Assembly (NCBI GenBank): GCA_000169355.1
Contig: AAXX01000001.1
Coordinates: 744,001-808,000, forward strand
Reading direction: 5' to 3'
DNA length: 64,000 bases
Source: Flavobacteria bacterium BAL38
Lineage (GTDB): Bacteria; Bacteroidota; Bacteroidia; Flavobacteriales; Flavobacteriaceae
Part shown: positions 26,710-35,886 of the stretch, piece by piece
Layout of the letters: each line of letters begins with the position of its first letter
How positions within the stretch are numbered: position 1 is the stretch's first letter
The notes under the pieces: model-generated
Told to the model about the DNA's origin: nothing
Seen by the model: the letters and a program-made list of their open reading frames with translations, nothing else
Database searches by the model: none
Position numbers and translations under genes: made by a program

Positions 26710-27240
26710 CTATTTAATACTAAACAATCCTTCTGGTTTATTTTCAATTTCGTTAAAACGATTGGTACACTTCATCAAAATTTCTTTTGCTTCGTTTACA
26801 TCTCCCCAACCTTCAACATCTACTTTTTTATTTTCTAGATCTTTATACACTTGGAAGAAGTGCTCGATTTCTTTAATTAAGTGAGGATTTACATCACTTA
26901 AATCGTTTAATTTATTCCAAATAGGATCAGAAACGGGTACACAAATTACTTTTTCATCCGGCCCTTTATCATCTGCCATATGGAAAACACCTATTGGTTT
27001 TACTTCCATTACACAACCAGGAAAAGTTGGTTCGTTTACTAAAACTAAAACATCTAATGGATCACCATCTAAAGCTAAAGTTTCTGGAATAAATCCGTAA
27101 TCTGCTGGATACATCATTGACGAAAATAACATTCTGTCAAAACGCATTCTTTTTAATTCAAAATCGTATTCGTATTTGTTTCTACTTCCTCTAGGAATTT
27201 CAATCAATACATCAAATGTAGTAATTTTATCTGCTGTCAT
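26710..27240 (-). CDS. ppa: Soluble inorganic pyrophosphatase, family I
   Basis: The protein has 176 residues, the usual length for bacterial family I enzymes. It hydrolyses PPi in the cytoplasm with Mg2+. The metal-binding signature DGDPLDVLVL is near residue 58, with FELKRMRFDR and the YPADYGFIPETLA strand before it. It has its own promoter and terminator immediately upstream of the membrane pyrophosphatase gene, so soluble and energy-conserving hydrolysis of PPi are encoded side by side. Confidence 0.97.
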   Translation of the reverse strand: MTADKITTFDVLIEIPRGSRNKYEYDFELKRMRFDRMLFSSMMYPADYGFIPETLALDGDPLDVLVLVNEPTFPGCVMEVKPIGVFHMADDKGPDEKVICVPVSDPIWNKLNDLSDVNPHLIKEIEHFFQVYKDLENKKVDVEGWGDVNEAKEILMKCTNRFNEIENKPEGLFSIK

Positions 27241-27264
27241 TTACTTATGTTTTTTAAACGGGTG

Positions 27265-27296
27265 CAAAGTTACCATTATAAAACATGAGAAGCAAA
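27265..27296 (-). promoter_or_regulatory. ppa promoter
   Basis: On the minus strand TTTG (27296-27293), 20 nt, then TAACTTTG (27272-27265) is a full Bacteroidetes promoter. It lies about 25 nt before the ppa start. Confidence 0.8.
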
Positions 27297-27322
27297 AGAG
27301 TTTTGCAAAAAAAGTATAGGTT

Positions 27323-29806
27323 TTAAAAATAGAATCCAAAAGAAGCTCTAATAGCAAATTTTCTTGCATCGGGCATTTCTAAATAACTTCCTCTCCACGC
27401 AAAATCAATACGAAGGACTTTAAAAATATTTCCTACACCTGCATGGTATTCCCAGTAGATATCCTCTGGCGCAGTATAAGTTAAACCCGAAGCATTTAAC
27501 ATCTTATTATCATCAGAAACGCGTCCGTAAACTCCTTTAATTCCAATAATTTCTCTTAAATTTAATTTTCTTAAATACGGAATTCTCGAAAACAACCTTC
27601 CATTAAAATGATGTTCAAAATGTAGAGAAGCATATTCATCAGCCACAAAATCATAGTAATTTAATAAATTGTATGTGTTTTCAATTACAAACCAAGATTG
27701 ATTTCCTGGAATTATCCCCATTAAACCAAGTGGCACATTGCCAAATATTTTTCCGGTTTCAAAAGTAGTAAACAATCGACCAAATCCACCTATTAATGCT
27801 GGTTGGCGGTAATACAATTGTAGTTTTTGATAATTAAAATCGCTATTTAGCACTCCTTTTATTCCGTTACTATAACTTACAAACAAACGTGCATAATTAA
27901 AATCTACATCCATACGATCAACACCATACCCTACAGTTTTTCGATTTGGAGTATATTCGGCAACTAAGTTTATCTCCGATTGCTTTACTTCGCTTTTAAT
28001 TTCCGTTTGAGTTAAATCGGTATAATAATCTAAACTAAATTCGCTTGACGCTGATTTAAGGGTTCTATATGAAAAATTTGTTTGTAGAGTAAAGTTTTTA
28101 ACTGGTTCTATTTCAAAACCTAATGTTGTAAGATTAACAGAAGTTAACTGATTATTTACTCCACTTGCAAAAAGTGCCGAAGAAGCAAAACTTCTTCCTA
28201 AAACATCGTTTGAAGTGGTTAAACTTACTCCCATTTGTTCTACATCGCGACGATTTCCTAAAGATAAAATCAACCTTTTGTTTGGATTCACCATCCATCG
28301 ACCTGAAATCCCGTATTTGAATTGATTATCTCTAAATCCGTATGCTGTGTAACCTTGAATTCTCCAAGTATCATTAGAACCAAAATAAGTTCTACCACCG
28401 GCTCTTATTCGTTGCCCTTCAACATCATTATAACCAAAGGTTGAAAATATTGGACCATAATTCATTTTCCATTTTGGAATTTCGATATAACCACTTCCTA
28501 AAATTGAAGCTAGACTATAAATTCGCTTAAATTTAGGCACTTCTTTTAGAGTATCGAGCATTTTATAAATACCCTGCTCGTTTTTATTTAAAGCCTCAAA
28601 TCGATTAGCCTCCCAATATTCATCGGGTTTATTGAAAACAGCATTGTCATAAAAATTGACTTCTTCTTTATAGAATTTATCTTCTTTTTGAATATCGAAT
28701 TTATGATTTTTTGCCAAGGTAGTTCTCTTACCATACACTCCTTTTGATTCTTCTTTTTTGGAAAAACTAAAATCGGACATCATATAATCTCGCTTTAACA
28801 AGAAAACAGAATCGTTCATTACTTCGTATTCTTGCTCAATATAAATTTCTTTTACCCAGTTAATGTTGGCACTTTTACTAGCTTCTAAATTGATTTTTTT
28901 GATTGCAAAAGTGGTATCATTTACCCAAAAATCTCCTTTAAAAGTCAGTTCATTTTTACGTCTAGGATAATATACAATATTATAGCACCATTTATTATCA
29001 ATAAACATACTATCATTTAATACATAATTATAAACATTGATTCCGGTTCTAGAAAGTGGACTCACAAAATCTTTGTCGAAAAATTTTAGATAATTATCAT
29101 AAATATCAAACTCTGCATATAAATCTTTAATGAAGGTATTCACTCCATCACCTGAACCAAATCCAGAATTTTTATTTGCTTTTGTAATTTCTTTATATTT
29201 TTTTTGTTTGTTATCGCCGTAAACCTCACTTAAGGTTTCATTAATAAAAATTGGTAAATAGGTTTTTCCTGAAATGCTTGAAGTATCAATTTGATCAAAA
29301 ATAAATTCCATTCCTTTAAATACCTTACTACTCATAAAAGCAGAATCAATAGTATTTAAATCGAATTCAACCTTTTCGTATTTATCGTACTCGTATTGCT
29401 TAAACATTTTAAGACCATTCTTACGTCTTCTTTCCCAAATTTTTCGGAGAATGTCTATCGCAGGATTGTTCTTTTTGGAAGTTTTACCAGTATAAATAAC
29501 TACCTCTTTTAATGTAGTACCCGATTGTAATTTTATTTTCAACCCAGTATTTAGTCCCGATTTTAAAGTAATTTCTTTTTTTTCAAATCCTACGTATGAA
29601 ACTATTAAAGTAGTGTAGTTTTCTTTAGACTCAAAATAAAAATTTCCGTTTTCATCAGTAATAACTCCTTCTTTTGAGTTTTTAAAAACAACATTAGCAA
29701 AAGCAATGGGTTCACCAAACTCATCTGTTACTTTACCTCCTACTTTGGTTTGACCAAAAAGAAAAGCACTTAGAAATAAAAAGAATATTACAATTTTTGT
29801 CTTCAT
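27323..29806 (-). CDS. DUF5686 / CarboxypepD_reg-like outer-membrane protein
   Basis: The protein has 827 residues. A signal peptide (about 1-19) precedes a carboxypeptidase-regulatory-like domain (about 22-105: TDEFGEPIAFANVVFKNSKEG). The DUF5686 region follows (KKNNPAIDILRKIWERRRKNG, then QYEYDKYEKVEFDLNTID). The C-terminal half is a predicted outer-membrane barrel ending in FAIRASFGFYF. The family is widespread in Bacteroidetes and of unknown function. The gene lies between pdhB and ppa. A TATATTTG box at 29855-29848 might give it its own promoter, but that box sits against the pdhB terminator. Confidence 0.88.
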   Translation of the reverse strand: MKTKIVIFFLFLSAFLFGQTKVGGKVTDEFGEPIAFANVVFKNSKEGVITDENGNFYFESKENYTTLIVSYVGFEKKEITLKSGLNTGLKIKLQSGTTLKEVVIYTGKTSKKNNPAIDILRKIWERRRKNGLKMFKQYEYDKYEKVEFDLNTIDSAFMSSKVFKGMEFIFDQIDTSSISGKTYLPIFINETLSEVYGDNKQKKYKEITKANKNSGFGSGDGVNTFIKDLYAEFDIYDNYLKFFDKDFVSPLSRTGINVYNYVLNDSMFIDNKWCYNIVYYPRRKNELTFKGDFWVNDTTFAIKKINLEASKSANINWVKEIYIEQEYEVMNDSVFLLKRDYMMSDFSFSKKEESKGVYGKRTTLAKNHKFDIQKEDKFYKEEVNFYDNAVFNKPDEYWEANRFEALNKNEQGIYKMLDTLKEVPKFKRIYSLASILGSGYIEIPKWKMNYGPIFSTFGYNDVEGQRIRAGGRTYFGSNDTWRIQGYTAYGFRDNQFKYGISGRWMVNPNKRLILSLGNRRDVEQMGVSLTTSNDVLGRSFASSALFASGVNNQLTSVNLTTLGFEIEPVKNFTLQTNFSYRTLKSASSEFSLDYYTDLTQTEIKSEVKQSEINLVAEYTPNRKTVGYGVDRMDVDFNYARLFVSYSNGIKGVLNSDFNYQKLQLYYRQPALIGGFGRLFTTFETGKIFGNVPLGLMGIIPGNQSWFVIENTYNLLNYYDFVADEYASLHFEHHFNGRLFSRIPYLRKLNLREIIGIKGVYGRVSDDNKMLNASGLTYTAPEDIYWEYHAGVGNIFKVLRIDFAWRGSYLEMPDARKFAIRASFGFYF

Positions 29807-29810
29807 AGGG

Positions 29811-29847
29811 AAAAAAAAACTTCATCAGAAAAACACTGATGAAGTTT
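29811..29847 (-). terminator. Terminator after pdhB
   Basis: AACTTCATCAG (29818-29828) pairs with CTGATGAAGTT (29836-29846). On the minus strand a run of nine T follows. Confidence 0.85.
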
Positions 29848-29867
29848 CAAATATAATAAGTTAATTG

Positions 29868-30845
29868 TTATTTATACAAAACTTTTTTAACTGCCTTAAT
29901 TACATCTTGCGAATTTGGCAACCATTCTTTCAATAAAGTTGGCGAATATGGAGCAGGTGTATCTGCTGTTGTAATTCTTTGAACAGGAGCATCTAAATAA
30001 TCAAATGCCTTTTCTTGTACCATATAAGTAATCTCTGAAGCTACTGAAGCAAATGGCCAGGCTTCTTCTAACACTACTAATCTGTTTGTTTTTTTAACCG
30101 AATTTAAAATTGCATCATAATCCATAGGACGCACAGTTCTTAAGTCGATAATTTCACATGAAATATTTTCTTTTGCTAATTCATCTGCTGCTAAAATAGC
30201 TTCTTTAATAATTTTACCAAAAGAAACAATAGTTACATCAGTTCCTTCTCTTTTGATATCTGCAACTCCTAATGGAATAGTATATTCACCTTCTGGCACT
30301 TCACCTTTATCTCCATACATTTGTTCTGATTCCATGAAAATAACTGGATCATTATCACGAATAGCTGATTTTAATAGACCTTTAGCATCATATACAGTTG
30401 AAGGAACTACTACTTTTAAACCTGGAGTATTAGCAAACCAGTTTTCAAAAGCTTGAGAGTGAGTTGCTCCTAATTGCCCTGCAGAAGCTGTTGGACCTCT
30501 AAATACCATTGGCATTGGAAATTGTCCTGCAGACATTTGACGCATTTTTGCTGCGTTATTGATAATTTGGTCAATACCTACTAATGAGAAGTTGAATGTC
30601 ATGAATTCTACAATAGGACGATTTCCATTCATTGCTGAACCTACAGCAATTCCGGCAAATCCTAACTCCGCAATTGGAGTATCAATTACACGTTTTGGAC
30701 CAAACTCATCTAGCATCCCTTTTGAAGCCTTATAAGCTCCATTATATTCTGCTACTTCTTCGCCCATTAAATATATTGATTCATCGCGACGCATTTCTTC
30801 GCTCATCGCTTCACAAATAGCTTCTCTAAATTGTATCGTTCTCAT
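29868..30845 (-). CDS. pdhB: Pyruvate dehydrogenase E1 component, beta subunit
   Basis: The protein has 325 residues of the transketolase beta-subunit family. With the E1 alpha subunit it decarboxylates pyruvate for acetyl-CoA synthesis. Seen motifs are REAICEAMSEEMRRDESIYLMGEEVAEYNGAYK in pieces at the N-terminus (such as LMGEEVAEYNGAYK), DTPIAELGFAGIAVGSA near 56 and the C-terminal RITTADTPAPYSPTLLKEWLP. The E1 alpha gene is not in the window. It has its own promoter and terminator, so it is monocistronic here. A branched-chain oxoacid E1 beta is the nearest alternative. Confidence 0.93.
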   Translation of the reverse strand: MRTIQFREAICEAMSEEMRRDESIYLMGEEVAEYNGAYKASKGMLDEFGPKRVIDTPIAELGFAGIAVGSAMNGNRPIVEFMTFNFSLVGIDQIINNAAKMRQMSAGQFPMPMVFRGPTASAGQLGATHSQAFENWFANTPGLKVVVPSTVYDAKGLLKSAIRDNDPVIFMESEQMYGDKGEVPEGEYTIPLGVADIKREGTDVTIVSFGKIIKEAILAADELAKENISCEIIDLRTVRPMDYDAILNSVKKTNRLVVLEEAWPFASVASEITYMVQEKAFDYLDAPVQRITTADTPAPYSPTLLKEWLPNSQDVIKAVKKVLYK

Positions 30846-30873
30846 GAAATTAATTTCTTTGAATTTTAATTGA

Positions 30874-30881
30874 CAAAAGTA
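30874..30881 (-). promoter_or_regulatory. pdhB promoter -7 box
   Basis: TACTTTTG on the minus strand lies about 29 nt before the pdhB start, in the divergent pdhB-etfB intergenic region. Confidence 0.65.
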
Positions 30882-31075
30882 AGAAAAATAAAATTATTCT
30901 ATATCGATTAAAAAAAAAATGGCTTCAAATTCTACTAAAACGTTTTAGAACGAATAATATTCAATCAAACTATTAAAAAAGACATCTTTATTAAAGTATT
31001 CATAAAAAAACACCTATTTAAACAATAAAAACATATTTATTATGCATGCATAGTTTTTATTTAGAAATTATTTTG

Positions 31076-31083
31076 TATTTTTG
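31076..31083 (+). promoter_or_regulatory. etfB promoter -7 box
   Basis: TATTTTTG lies 33 nt before the etfB start. The rest of the 271-bp divergent region (30846-31116) is A/T-rich, with an ATGCATGCAT palindrome near 31043 and nothing else recognised. Confidence 0.6.
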
Positions 31084-31116
31084 GTCTGAAAATATTCACT
31101 AACAAAATACATAAAA

Positions 31117-31863
31117 ATGAAAATATTAGTTTGCATCAGTCACGTACCTGATACTACTTCAAAGATTAATTTCATCAATGGCGACAGCGAGTTTGACACT
31201 AATGGCGTTCAATTTGTTATTAATCCTAATGACGAATTTGGTTTAACTAGAGCTATTTGGTTTAAAGAACAACAAGGCGCTAATGTTACTGTAGTAAATG
31301 TTGGTGGTGCAGATGCAGAAGCAACATTAAGAAAAGCACTTGCTATTGGAGCAGATGAAGCTATTCGTATTAATGCCAATCCAACTGACGGAATGTTTGT
31401 TGCCAAACAATTAGCAGAAGTTGTTAAAAACGGAAGCTATGATTTAGTAATTGCTGGTAAAGAATCTTTAGACTACAACGGTGGAATGGTACCAGGAATG
31501 GTAGCAGGATTGTTAGGTTATAACTTTGTTAACGCTTGCGTTGGAATAGATGTAAATGGAAACGAAGCAAAAGTAACAAGAGAAATTGACGGCGGAAAAG
31601 AAATCGTTTCTGCAGGTTTACCATTAATTATTGGCGGACAAAAAGGTTTAGTAGAAGAAAAAGATTTACGTATTCCAAACATGAGAGGAATCATGATGGC
31701 AAGAAGTAAAGCATTAACTATAGTTGAACCAACAGGAGATGCATCAAGCACTAAAGCAATTAAATTTGAAAAACCAGCTGCAAAATCAGCCGTTAAATTA
31801 GTAAGTGCTGATAATTTAGATGAGTTAATAAACTTATTACATAACGAAGCTAAGGTTATTTAG
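31117..31863 (+). CDS. etfB: Electron transfer flavoprotein, beta subunit
   Basis: The protein has 248 residues and is full length. With EtfA it carries electrons from acyl-CoA and related dehydrogenases to the quinone pool. The start MKILVCISHVPDT, the mid-region LVIAGKESLDYNGGMVPGMVAG (in the ETF beta fold) and DLRIPNMRGIMMARSK near 188 match the family. The etfA gene follows 77 nt downstream, in the same transcript. Confidence 0.96.
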   Translation: MKILVCISHVPDTTSKINFINGDSEFDTNGVQFVINPNDEFGLTRAIWFKEQQGANVTVVNVGGADAEATLRKALAIGADEAIRINANPTDGMFVAKQLAEVVKNGSYDLVIAGKESLDYNGGMVPGMVAGLLGYNFVNACVGIDVNGNEAKVTREIDGGKEIVSAGLPLIIGGQKGLVEEKDLRIPNMRGIMMARSKALTIVEPTGDASSTKAIKFEKPAAKSAVKLVSADNLDELINLLHNEAKVI

Positions 31864-31940
31864 TAATCAGTGTTCAGTTTTTAGTATTCAGTTAAACACT
31901 TAAACTATTAAACATTTTAAACTCTTAAACTTAAAAAATC

Positions 31941-32909
31941 ATGTCAATATTAATATATGCTGAATCAGCAGAAGGAAAAATAAAGAAAGTAGCTTTAGAA
32001 TTAGCTTCATATGCAAAAAAAGTAGCTACTTCAATGGGAACAACAGTTACGGCTGTAACAATAAATAATTCAGACAATACAGCTTTAGCTGCTTACGGAG
32101 TAGACAAAGTATTAAACATAACTAACGATAAATTAGCAAACTTTAGTGCAAAAGCATATGCTGACGTAATTTCTCAAGCGGCTAAAAAAGAAGGAGCTCA
32201 AATCGTATTAGTTTCATCAACTACAGATAGTTTATATTTATCACCTCTTGTTGCGGTTGCTCTTGAAGCTGGTTATGTTTCTAATGTTGTAGCATTACCA
32301 GAAAGCACTTCGCCGTTCCAAGTAAAAAGAACTGCTTTTTCAAACAAAGCTTTTAATATAACTGAAGTTTCTACTCCAGTAAAAGTATTAGGAATTGCTA
32401 AAAACTCTTTCGGATTAGTAGAAGATGCTGTTTCAATGACAGAAGAAACTTTTGCTCCTTCATTAAACGATGCAGATTTCGGAATTAAAGTAGAAAACGT
32501 AGAAAAAGTTTCAGGAAAAGTAACGATTGCTGATGCTGAAATCGTGGTTTCTGCAGGACGTGGGATGAAAGGTCCAGAAAACTGGGGAATGATTGAAGAA
32601 TTAGCTTCTGTATTAGGTGCTGCAACTGCATGTTCTAAACCAGTTTCAGATATTGGATGGAGACCTCACAGTGAGCACGTAGGACAAACTGGAAAACCAG
32701 TAGCTTCTAACTTATATATTGCCGTTGGTATTTCTGGAGCAATCCAACATATTGCAGGTATTAACTCTTCAAAAGTAAAAGTAGTTATCAATACTGACCC
32801 AGAAGCGCCTTTCTTTAAAGTAGCAGATTATGGAGTTGTAGGAGATGCATTTACAGTTGTACCACAATTAATTGAAAAATTAAAAGCATTTAAAGCGAGC
32901 AACTCATAA
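31941..32909 (+). CDS. etfA: Electron transfer flavoprotein, alpha subunit
   Basis: The protein has 322 residues. The C-terminal FAD-binding domain is clear from about 200: [13 protein letters not shown], then [19 protein letters not shown] and [17 protein letters not shown]. It forms the heterodimer with EtfB. It is preceded by etfB and followed by a strong terminator at 32947-32981. Confidence 0.96.
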   Translation: MSILIYAESAEGKIKKVALELASYAKKVATSMGTTVTAVTINNSDNTALAAYGVDKVLNITNDKLANFSAKAYADVISQAAKKEGAQIVLVSSTTDSLYLSPLVAVALEAGYVSNVVALPESTSPFQVKRTAFSNKAFNITEVSTPVKVLGIAKNSFGLVEDAVSMTEETFAPSLNDADFGIKVENVEKVSGKVTIADAEIVVSAGRGMKGPENWGMIEELASVLGAATACSKPVSDIGWRPHSEHVGQTGKPVASNLYIAVGISGAIQHIAGINSSKVKVVINTDPEAPFFKVADYGVVGDAFTVVPQLIEKLKAFKASNS

Positions 32910-32946
32910 TAAAATAGTTGTTCTAAAAATATATTAAATTAAAATT

Positions 32947-32981
32947 AGAGTTATCTTTGTTTAGATAGCTCTTTTTTTTAT
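32947..32981 (+). terminator. Terminator after etfA
   Basis: AGAGTTATCT and AGATAGCTCT form a 10-bp stem with one G-T pair, followed by eight T. Confidence 0.88.
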
Positions 32982-33090
32982 TTTTGGTGCGACCCGAGCG
33001 AAGTAAAATTAGCAAAGAAATGGTTCAATCATTTTAAAATCATTTAACAGAATGTAATATTTTGATTGGAAAATTAATTAACAAATTATA

Positions 33091-33720
33091 ATGAGTTTAG
33101 TAAAATTAACTATAAAAGGCATTTCATACAGCCAAACACAAAACGGTGCCTATGCCTTAATTTTAAATGAAGTAGATGGTGATCGAAAACTTCCAATTGT
33201 TATTGGCGCTTTTGAAGCACAATCAATTGCTATTGCTTTAGAAAAAGAAATAAAACCACCGCGCCCACTTACGCATGATTTATTTAAAAACTTCGCCGAC
33301 CGATTTGATATTGTAGTTAAACAAGTTATCATTCATAAATTAGTTGATGGTGTTTTCTATTCGAGTATTATTTGCGAAAGAGACAAAATTGAAGAAATAG
33401 TTGACGCTAGAACTTCAGATGCCATTGCATTAGCGCTTCGATTTAACGCACCTATTTTTACTTACAAAAACATTTTAGACAAAGCAGGAATTTACCTTAA
33501 CATTAATCCTTCTGAAGATGGAAACGAAAATCAGGAAAACGATGACATTCTTTCTACACCAGAAACTTTTGGAGCAGAAGATGATGTTGTAGTTCCGGCC
33601 AATAGCTATTCTGGTTTTTCACTTAAAGAATTGTATGACAAGTTAGAAGAAGCCGTACAAAACGAAGACTATGAAAAAGCAGCAAAAATTAGAGATGAAA
33701 TCTCAAAAAAGGAATCTTAA
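33091..33720 (+). CDS. Bifunctional nuclease family protein (DUF151) with UVR motif
   Basis: The protein has 209 residues. The N-terminal DUF151/bifunctional-nuclease domain (about 1-135) shows LPIVIGAFEAQSIAIALE and DARTSDAIALALRFNAPIF. The C-terminal 40 residues (LKELYDKLEEAVQNEDYEKAAKIRDEI) form a UvrB/UvrC-type coiled hairpin. Plant homologues have nuclease activity in vitro; the bacterial role is not settled. The transporter gene follows 18 nt downstream. Confidence 0.92.
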   Translation: MSLVKLTIKGISYSQTQNGAYALILNEVDGDRKLPIVIGAFEAQSIAIALEKEIKPPRPLTHDLFKNFADRFDIVVKQVIIHKLVDGVFYSSIICERDKIEEIVDARTSDAIALALRFNAPIFTYKNILDKAGIYLNINPSEDGNENQENDDILSTPETFGAEDDVVVPANSYSGFSLKELYDKLEEAVQNEDYEKAAKIRDEISKKES

Positions 33721-33738
33721 TACTTTAACTATAACAGT

Positions 33739-34998
33739 ATGAATGTAAAATTCAGATTAACGATAATGAACTTTTTCCAGTTCTTCGTTTGGGGAGCTTG
33801 GCTTATCACAGTAGCAAATTATTGGTTTGGAACTAAAAATTGGGATGGAGCACAATTCGGAGCTATTTTTTCAACTATGGGAATTGCTTCGATTTTTATG
33901 CCAACCCTTTGCGGAATTATTGCCGACCGATGGATAAACGCTGAAAAACTATACGGAGCTCTTCATATTTTAGGAGGTTTAACACTTTTATATGTTCCAC
34001 AAGTTAGCAATCCATCTGATTTCTTTTGGGTGATTTTAGTGGCGATGATTTTTTATATGCCAACCATTGCTCTTTCTAATTCAGTTGCTTACAACGCTTT
34101 GAAAAAAGGCGGTTTAGATGTGGTAAAAGATTTTCCACCTATTCGCGTTTGGGGAACAATTGGTTTTATTGTAGCCATGTGGATTACCAACTTAACCGGA
34201 AATAAAGCTTCAGAAAATCAATTTTACATTGCTGCAATTGCTGCTATTTTCTTAGGATTGTACTCATTTACATTACCAAAATGTGAACCAGAAGGAAATA
34301 CTACAGAAAACAAGTCTTTCATGGAACTTATGGGATTGAGTTCGTTTAAATTATTTGCCGATTATAAATTAGCCTTATTCTTTGTATTTAGTATGTTTCT
34401 TGGAGCTGCTTTACAATTAACCAACGCTTACGGAGATGTATTTTTAGATGATTTTAAACACGATCCAACTTACGCTGATTCATTAGTAGTAAAATATTCG
34501 ACTTTAATTATGTCGATTTCTCAAATTTCAGAAACCTTATTCATCTTAGCGATTCCGTTTTTCTTAAGACGTTTCGGAATCAAACAAGTAATGTTGTTTA
34601 GTATGATTGCTTGGGTTTTACGTTTTGGATTATTCGCTTACGGAAATCCTGGCGACGGATTATGGATGATTATTTTATCATGTGTGGTTTACGGAATGGC
34701 TTTTGATTTCTTCAACATCTCAGGTTCATTATTCGTAGAAACCTCAACCGATTCTAAAATTCGTTCTTCGGCGCAAGGTTTATTTATGATGATGACTAAT
34801 GGTTTCGGTGCGGTTTTAGGAAGTGTTGTAAGTGGACAAATTATCAGTTTATATTTTACAGATATTAAAACTGGAGAAAAAGATTGGCACAACATCTGGT
34901 TAACGTTTGCAGCTTATGCATTAGTAATAGCAATTGCATTTGCAATTTTATTCAAACACAAACACAATCCAAAAGAAGTAGAAGCTTTTAATCATTAA
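33739..34998 (+). CDS. Nucleoside transporter, NHS-type major facilitator
   Basis: The protein has 419 residues with about 12 transmembrane helices. It resembles the nucleoside:H+ symporter (NupG-like) branch, with FFVWGAWLITVANYWF at the N-terminus, MGIASIFMPTLCGIIADRW near 50 and DFPPIRVWGTIGFIVAMW near 132. It probably takes up nucleosides across the inner membrane. It follows the DUF151 gene by 18 nt and lies just upstream of thyA and folA, which fits a nucleotide-metabolism neighbourhood. Confidence 0.88.
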   Translation: MNVKFRLTIMNFFQFFVWGAWLITVANYWFGTKNWDGAQFGAIFSTMGIASIFMPTLCGIIADRWINAEKLYGALHILGGLTLLYVPQVSNPSDFFWVILVAMIFYMPTIALSNSVAYNALKKGGLDVVKDFPPIRVWGTIGFIVAMWITNLTGNKASENQFYIAAIAAIFLGLYSFTLPKCEPEGNTTENKSFMELMGLSSFKLFADYKLALFFVFSMFLGAALQLTNAYGDVFLDDFKHDPTYADSLVVKYSTLIMSISQISETLFILAIPFFLRRFGIKQVMLFSMIAWVLRFGLFAYGNPGDGLWMIILSCVVYGMAFDFFNISGSLFVETSTDSKIRSSAQGLFMMMTNGFGAVLGSVVSGQIISLYFTDIKTGEKDWHNIWLTFAAYALVIAIAFAILFKHKHNPKEVEAFNH

Positions 34999-35002
34999 AT
35001 TA

Positions 35003-35035
35003 AAACCTGACAGGTTTCAGAAACCTGTCAGGTTT
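35003..35035. terminator. Perfect 15-bp palindrome between the transporter gene and thyA
   Basis: AAACCTGACAGGTTT, loop CAG, then AAACCTGTCAGGTTT. The T run is good only on the minus strand, so on the plus strand it may be a weak terminator or a mobile palindrome. It reaches to within 14 nt of the thyA start. Confidence 0.6.
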
Positions 35036-35048
35036 GAACAAAAATAAT

Positions 35049-35873
35049 ATGAAACAATATCACGATTTAGTAAAACACGTATTAGAAAACGGCAACCAAA
35101 AAGGCGACCGTACAGGAACCGGAACCTTAAGTGTTTTTGGTTACCAAATGCGTTTTGATTTAAGCGAAGGTTTCCCAATGGTAACCACAAAAAAATTACA
35201 CTTAAAATCGATTATTTACGAATTATTGTGGTTTTTAAATGGCGATACGAATATTAAATATCTTCAGGAAAACGGAGTGAAAATTTGGGATGAATGGGCA
35301 GATGAAAATGGTAATTTAGGACCGGTTTATGGACATCAATGGCGCAATTGGAACAGCGAAGAAATTGACCAAATTACCGAATTAATCGAAACGCTAAAAA
35401 CCAACCCAAACAGCAGAAGAATGTTAGTTTCCGCTTGGAATCCTAGTGTATTGCCGGATACTTCGGTTTCGTTTGCAGAAAATGTTGCCAATGGAAAAGC
35501 CGCTTTACCTCCATGTCATGCCTTTTTTCAGTTTTATGTGGCGGATGGAAAATTAAGCTGCCAGCTATACCAACGTAGTGCTGATATTTTCTTAGGCGTT
35601 CCGTTTAATATTGCTTCTTATGCATTGTTTACCATGATGATTGCGCAAGTTTGCGATTTACAAGTTGGCGATTTTATTCACACTTTTGGTGATGCGCATA
35701 TTTACAACAATCACATGGAGCAAGTAGAATTGCAACTTTCTAGAGATTGTCGCCCTTTACCAACGATGAAATTGAACCCAGAAATTAAAAACATTTTCGA
35801 TTTTAAGTTTGAGGATTTTACATTAGAAGGTTATGACCCGCATCCACATATTAAAGGAATTGTGGCGGTGTAA
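35049..35873 (+). CDS. thyA: Thymidylate synthase
   Basis: The protein has 274 residues (264 in E. coli). It converts dUMP to dTMP using methylenetetrahydrofolate. The catalytic Cys is in [12 protein letters not shown] (about 155), with [11 protein letters not shown] near 23, [20 protein letters not shown] near 176 and the C-terminal [13 protein letters not shown] start at ATG 35049 (MKQYHD) rather than the TTG at 35034, which lies in the palindrome. folA follows one gene later and recycles the dihydrofolate formed. Confidence 0.97.
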   Translation: MKQYHDLVKHVLENGNQKGDRTGTGTLSVFGYQMRFDLSEGFPMVTTKKLHLKSIIYELLWFLNGDTNIKYLQENGVKIWDEWADENGNLGPVYGHQWRNWNSEEIDQITELIETLKTNPNSRRMLVSAWNPSVLPDTSVSFAENVANGKAALPPCHAFFQFYVADGKLSCQLYQRSADIFLGVPFNIASYALFTMMIAQVCDLQVGDFIHTFGDAHIYNNHMEQVELQLSRDCRPLPTMKLNPEIKNIFDFKFEDFTLEGYDPHPHIKGIVAV

Positions 35874-35886
35874 AAATTAAAAAATT

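Noticed and set aside
29848..29855. TATATTTG as promoter of the DUF5686 gene
   Set aside because: It fits the box, but transcription would begin inside the pdhB terminator hairpin, so I did not list it as a feature.
31864..31940. Short repeated TTAAAC words between etfB and etfA as a CRISPR or tandem array
   Set aside because: The units are very short, irregular and without spacers. It is low-complexity sequence.
32985..33010. GCGACCCGAGCGAAG patch as a REP copy
   Set aside because: It shares only short words with the REP family at 49.7-51.4 kb and lacks the second hairpin arm.
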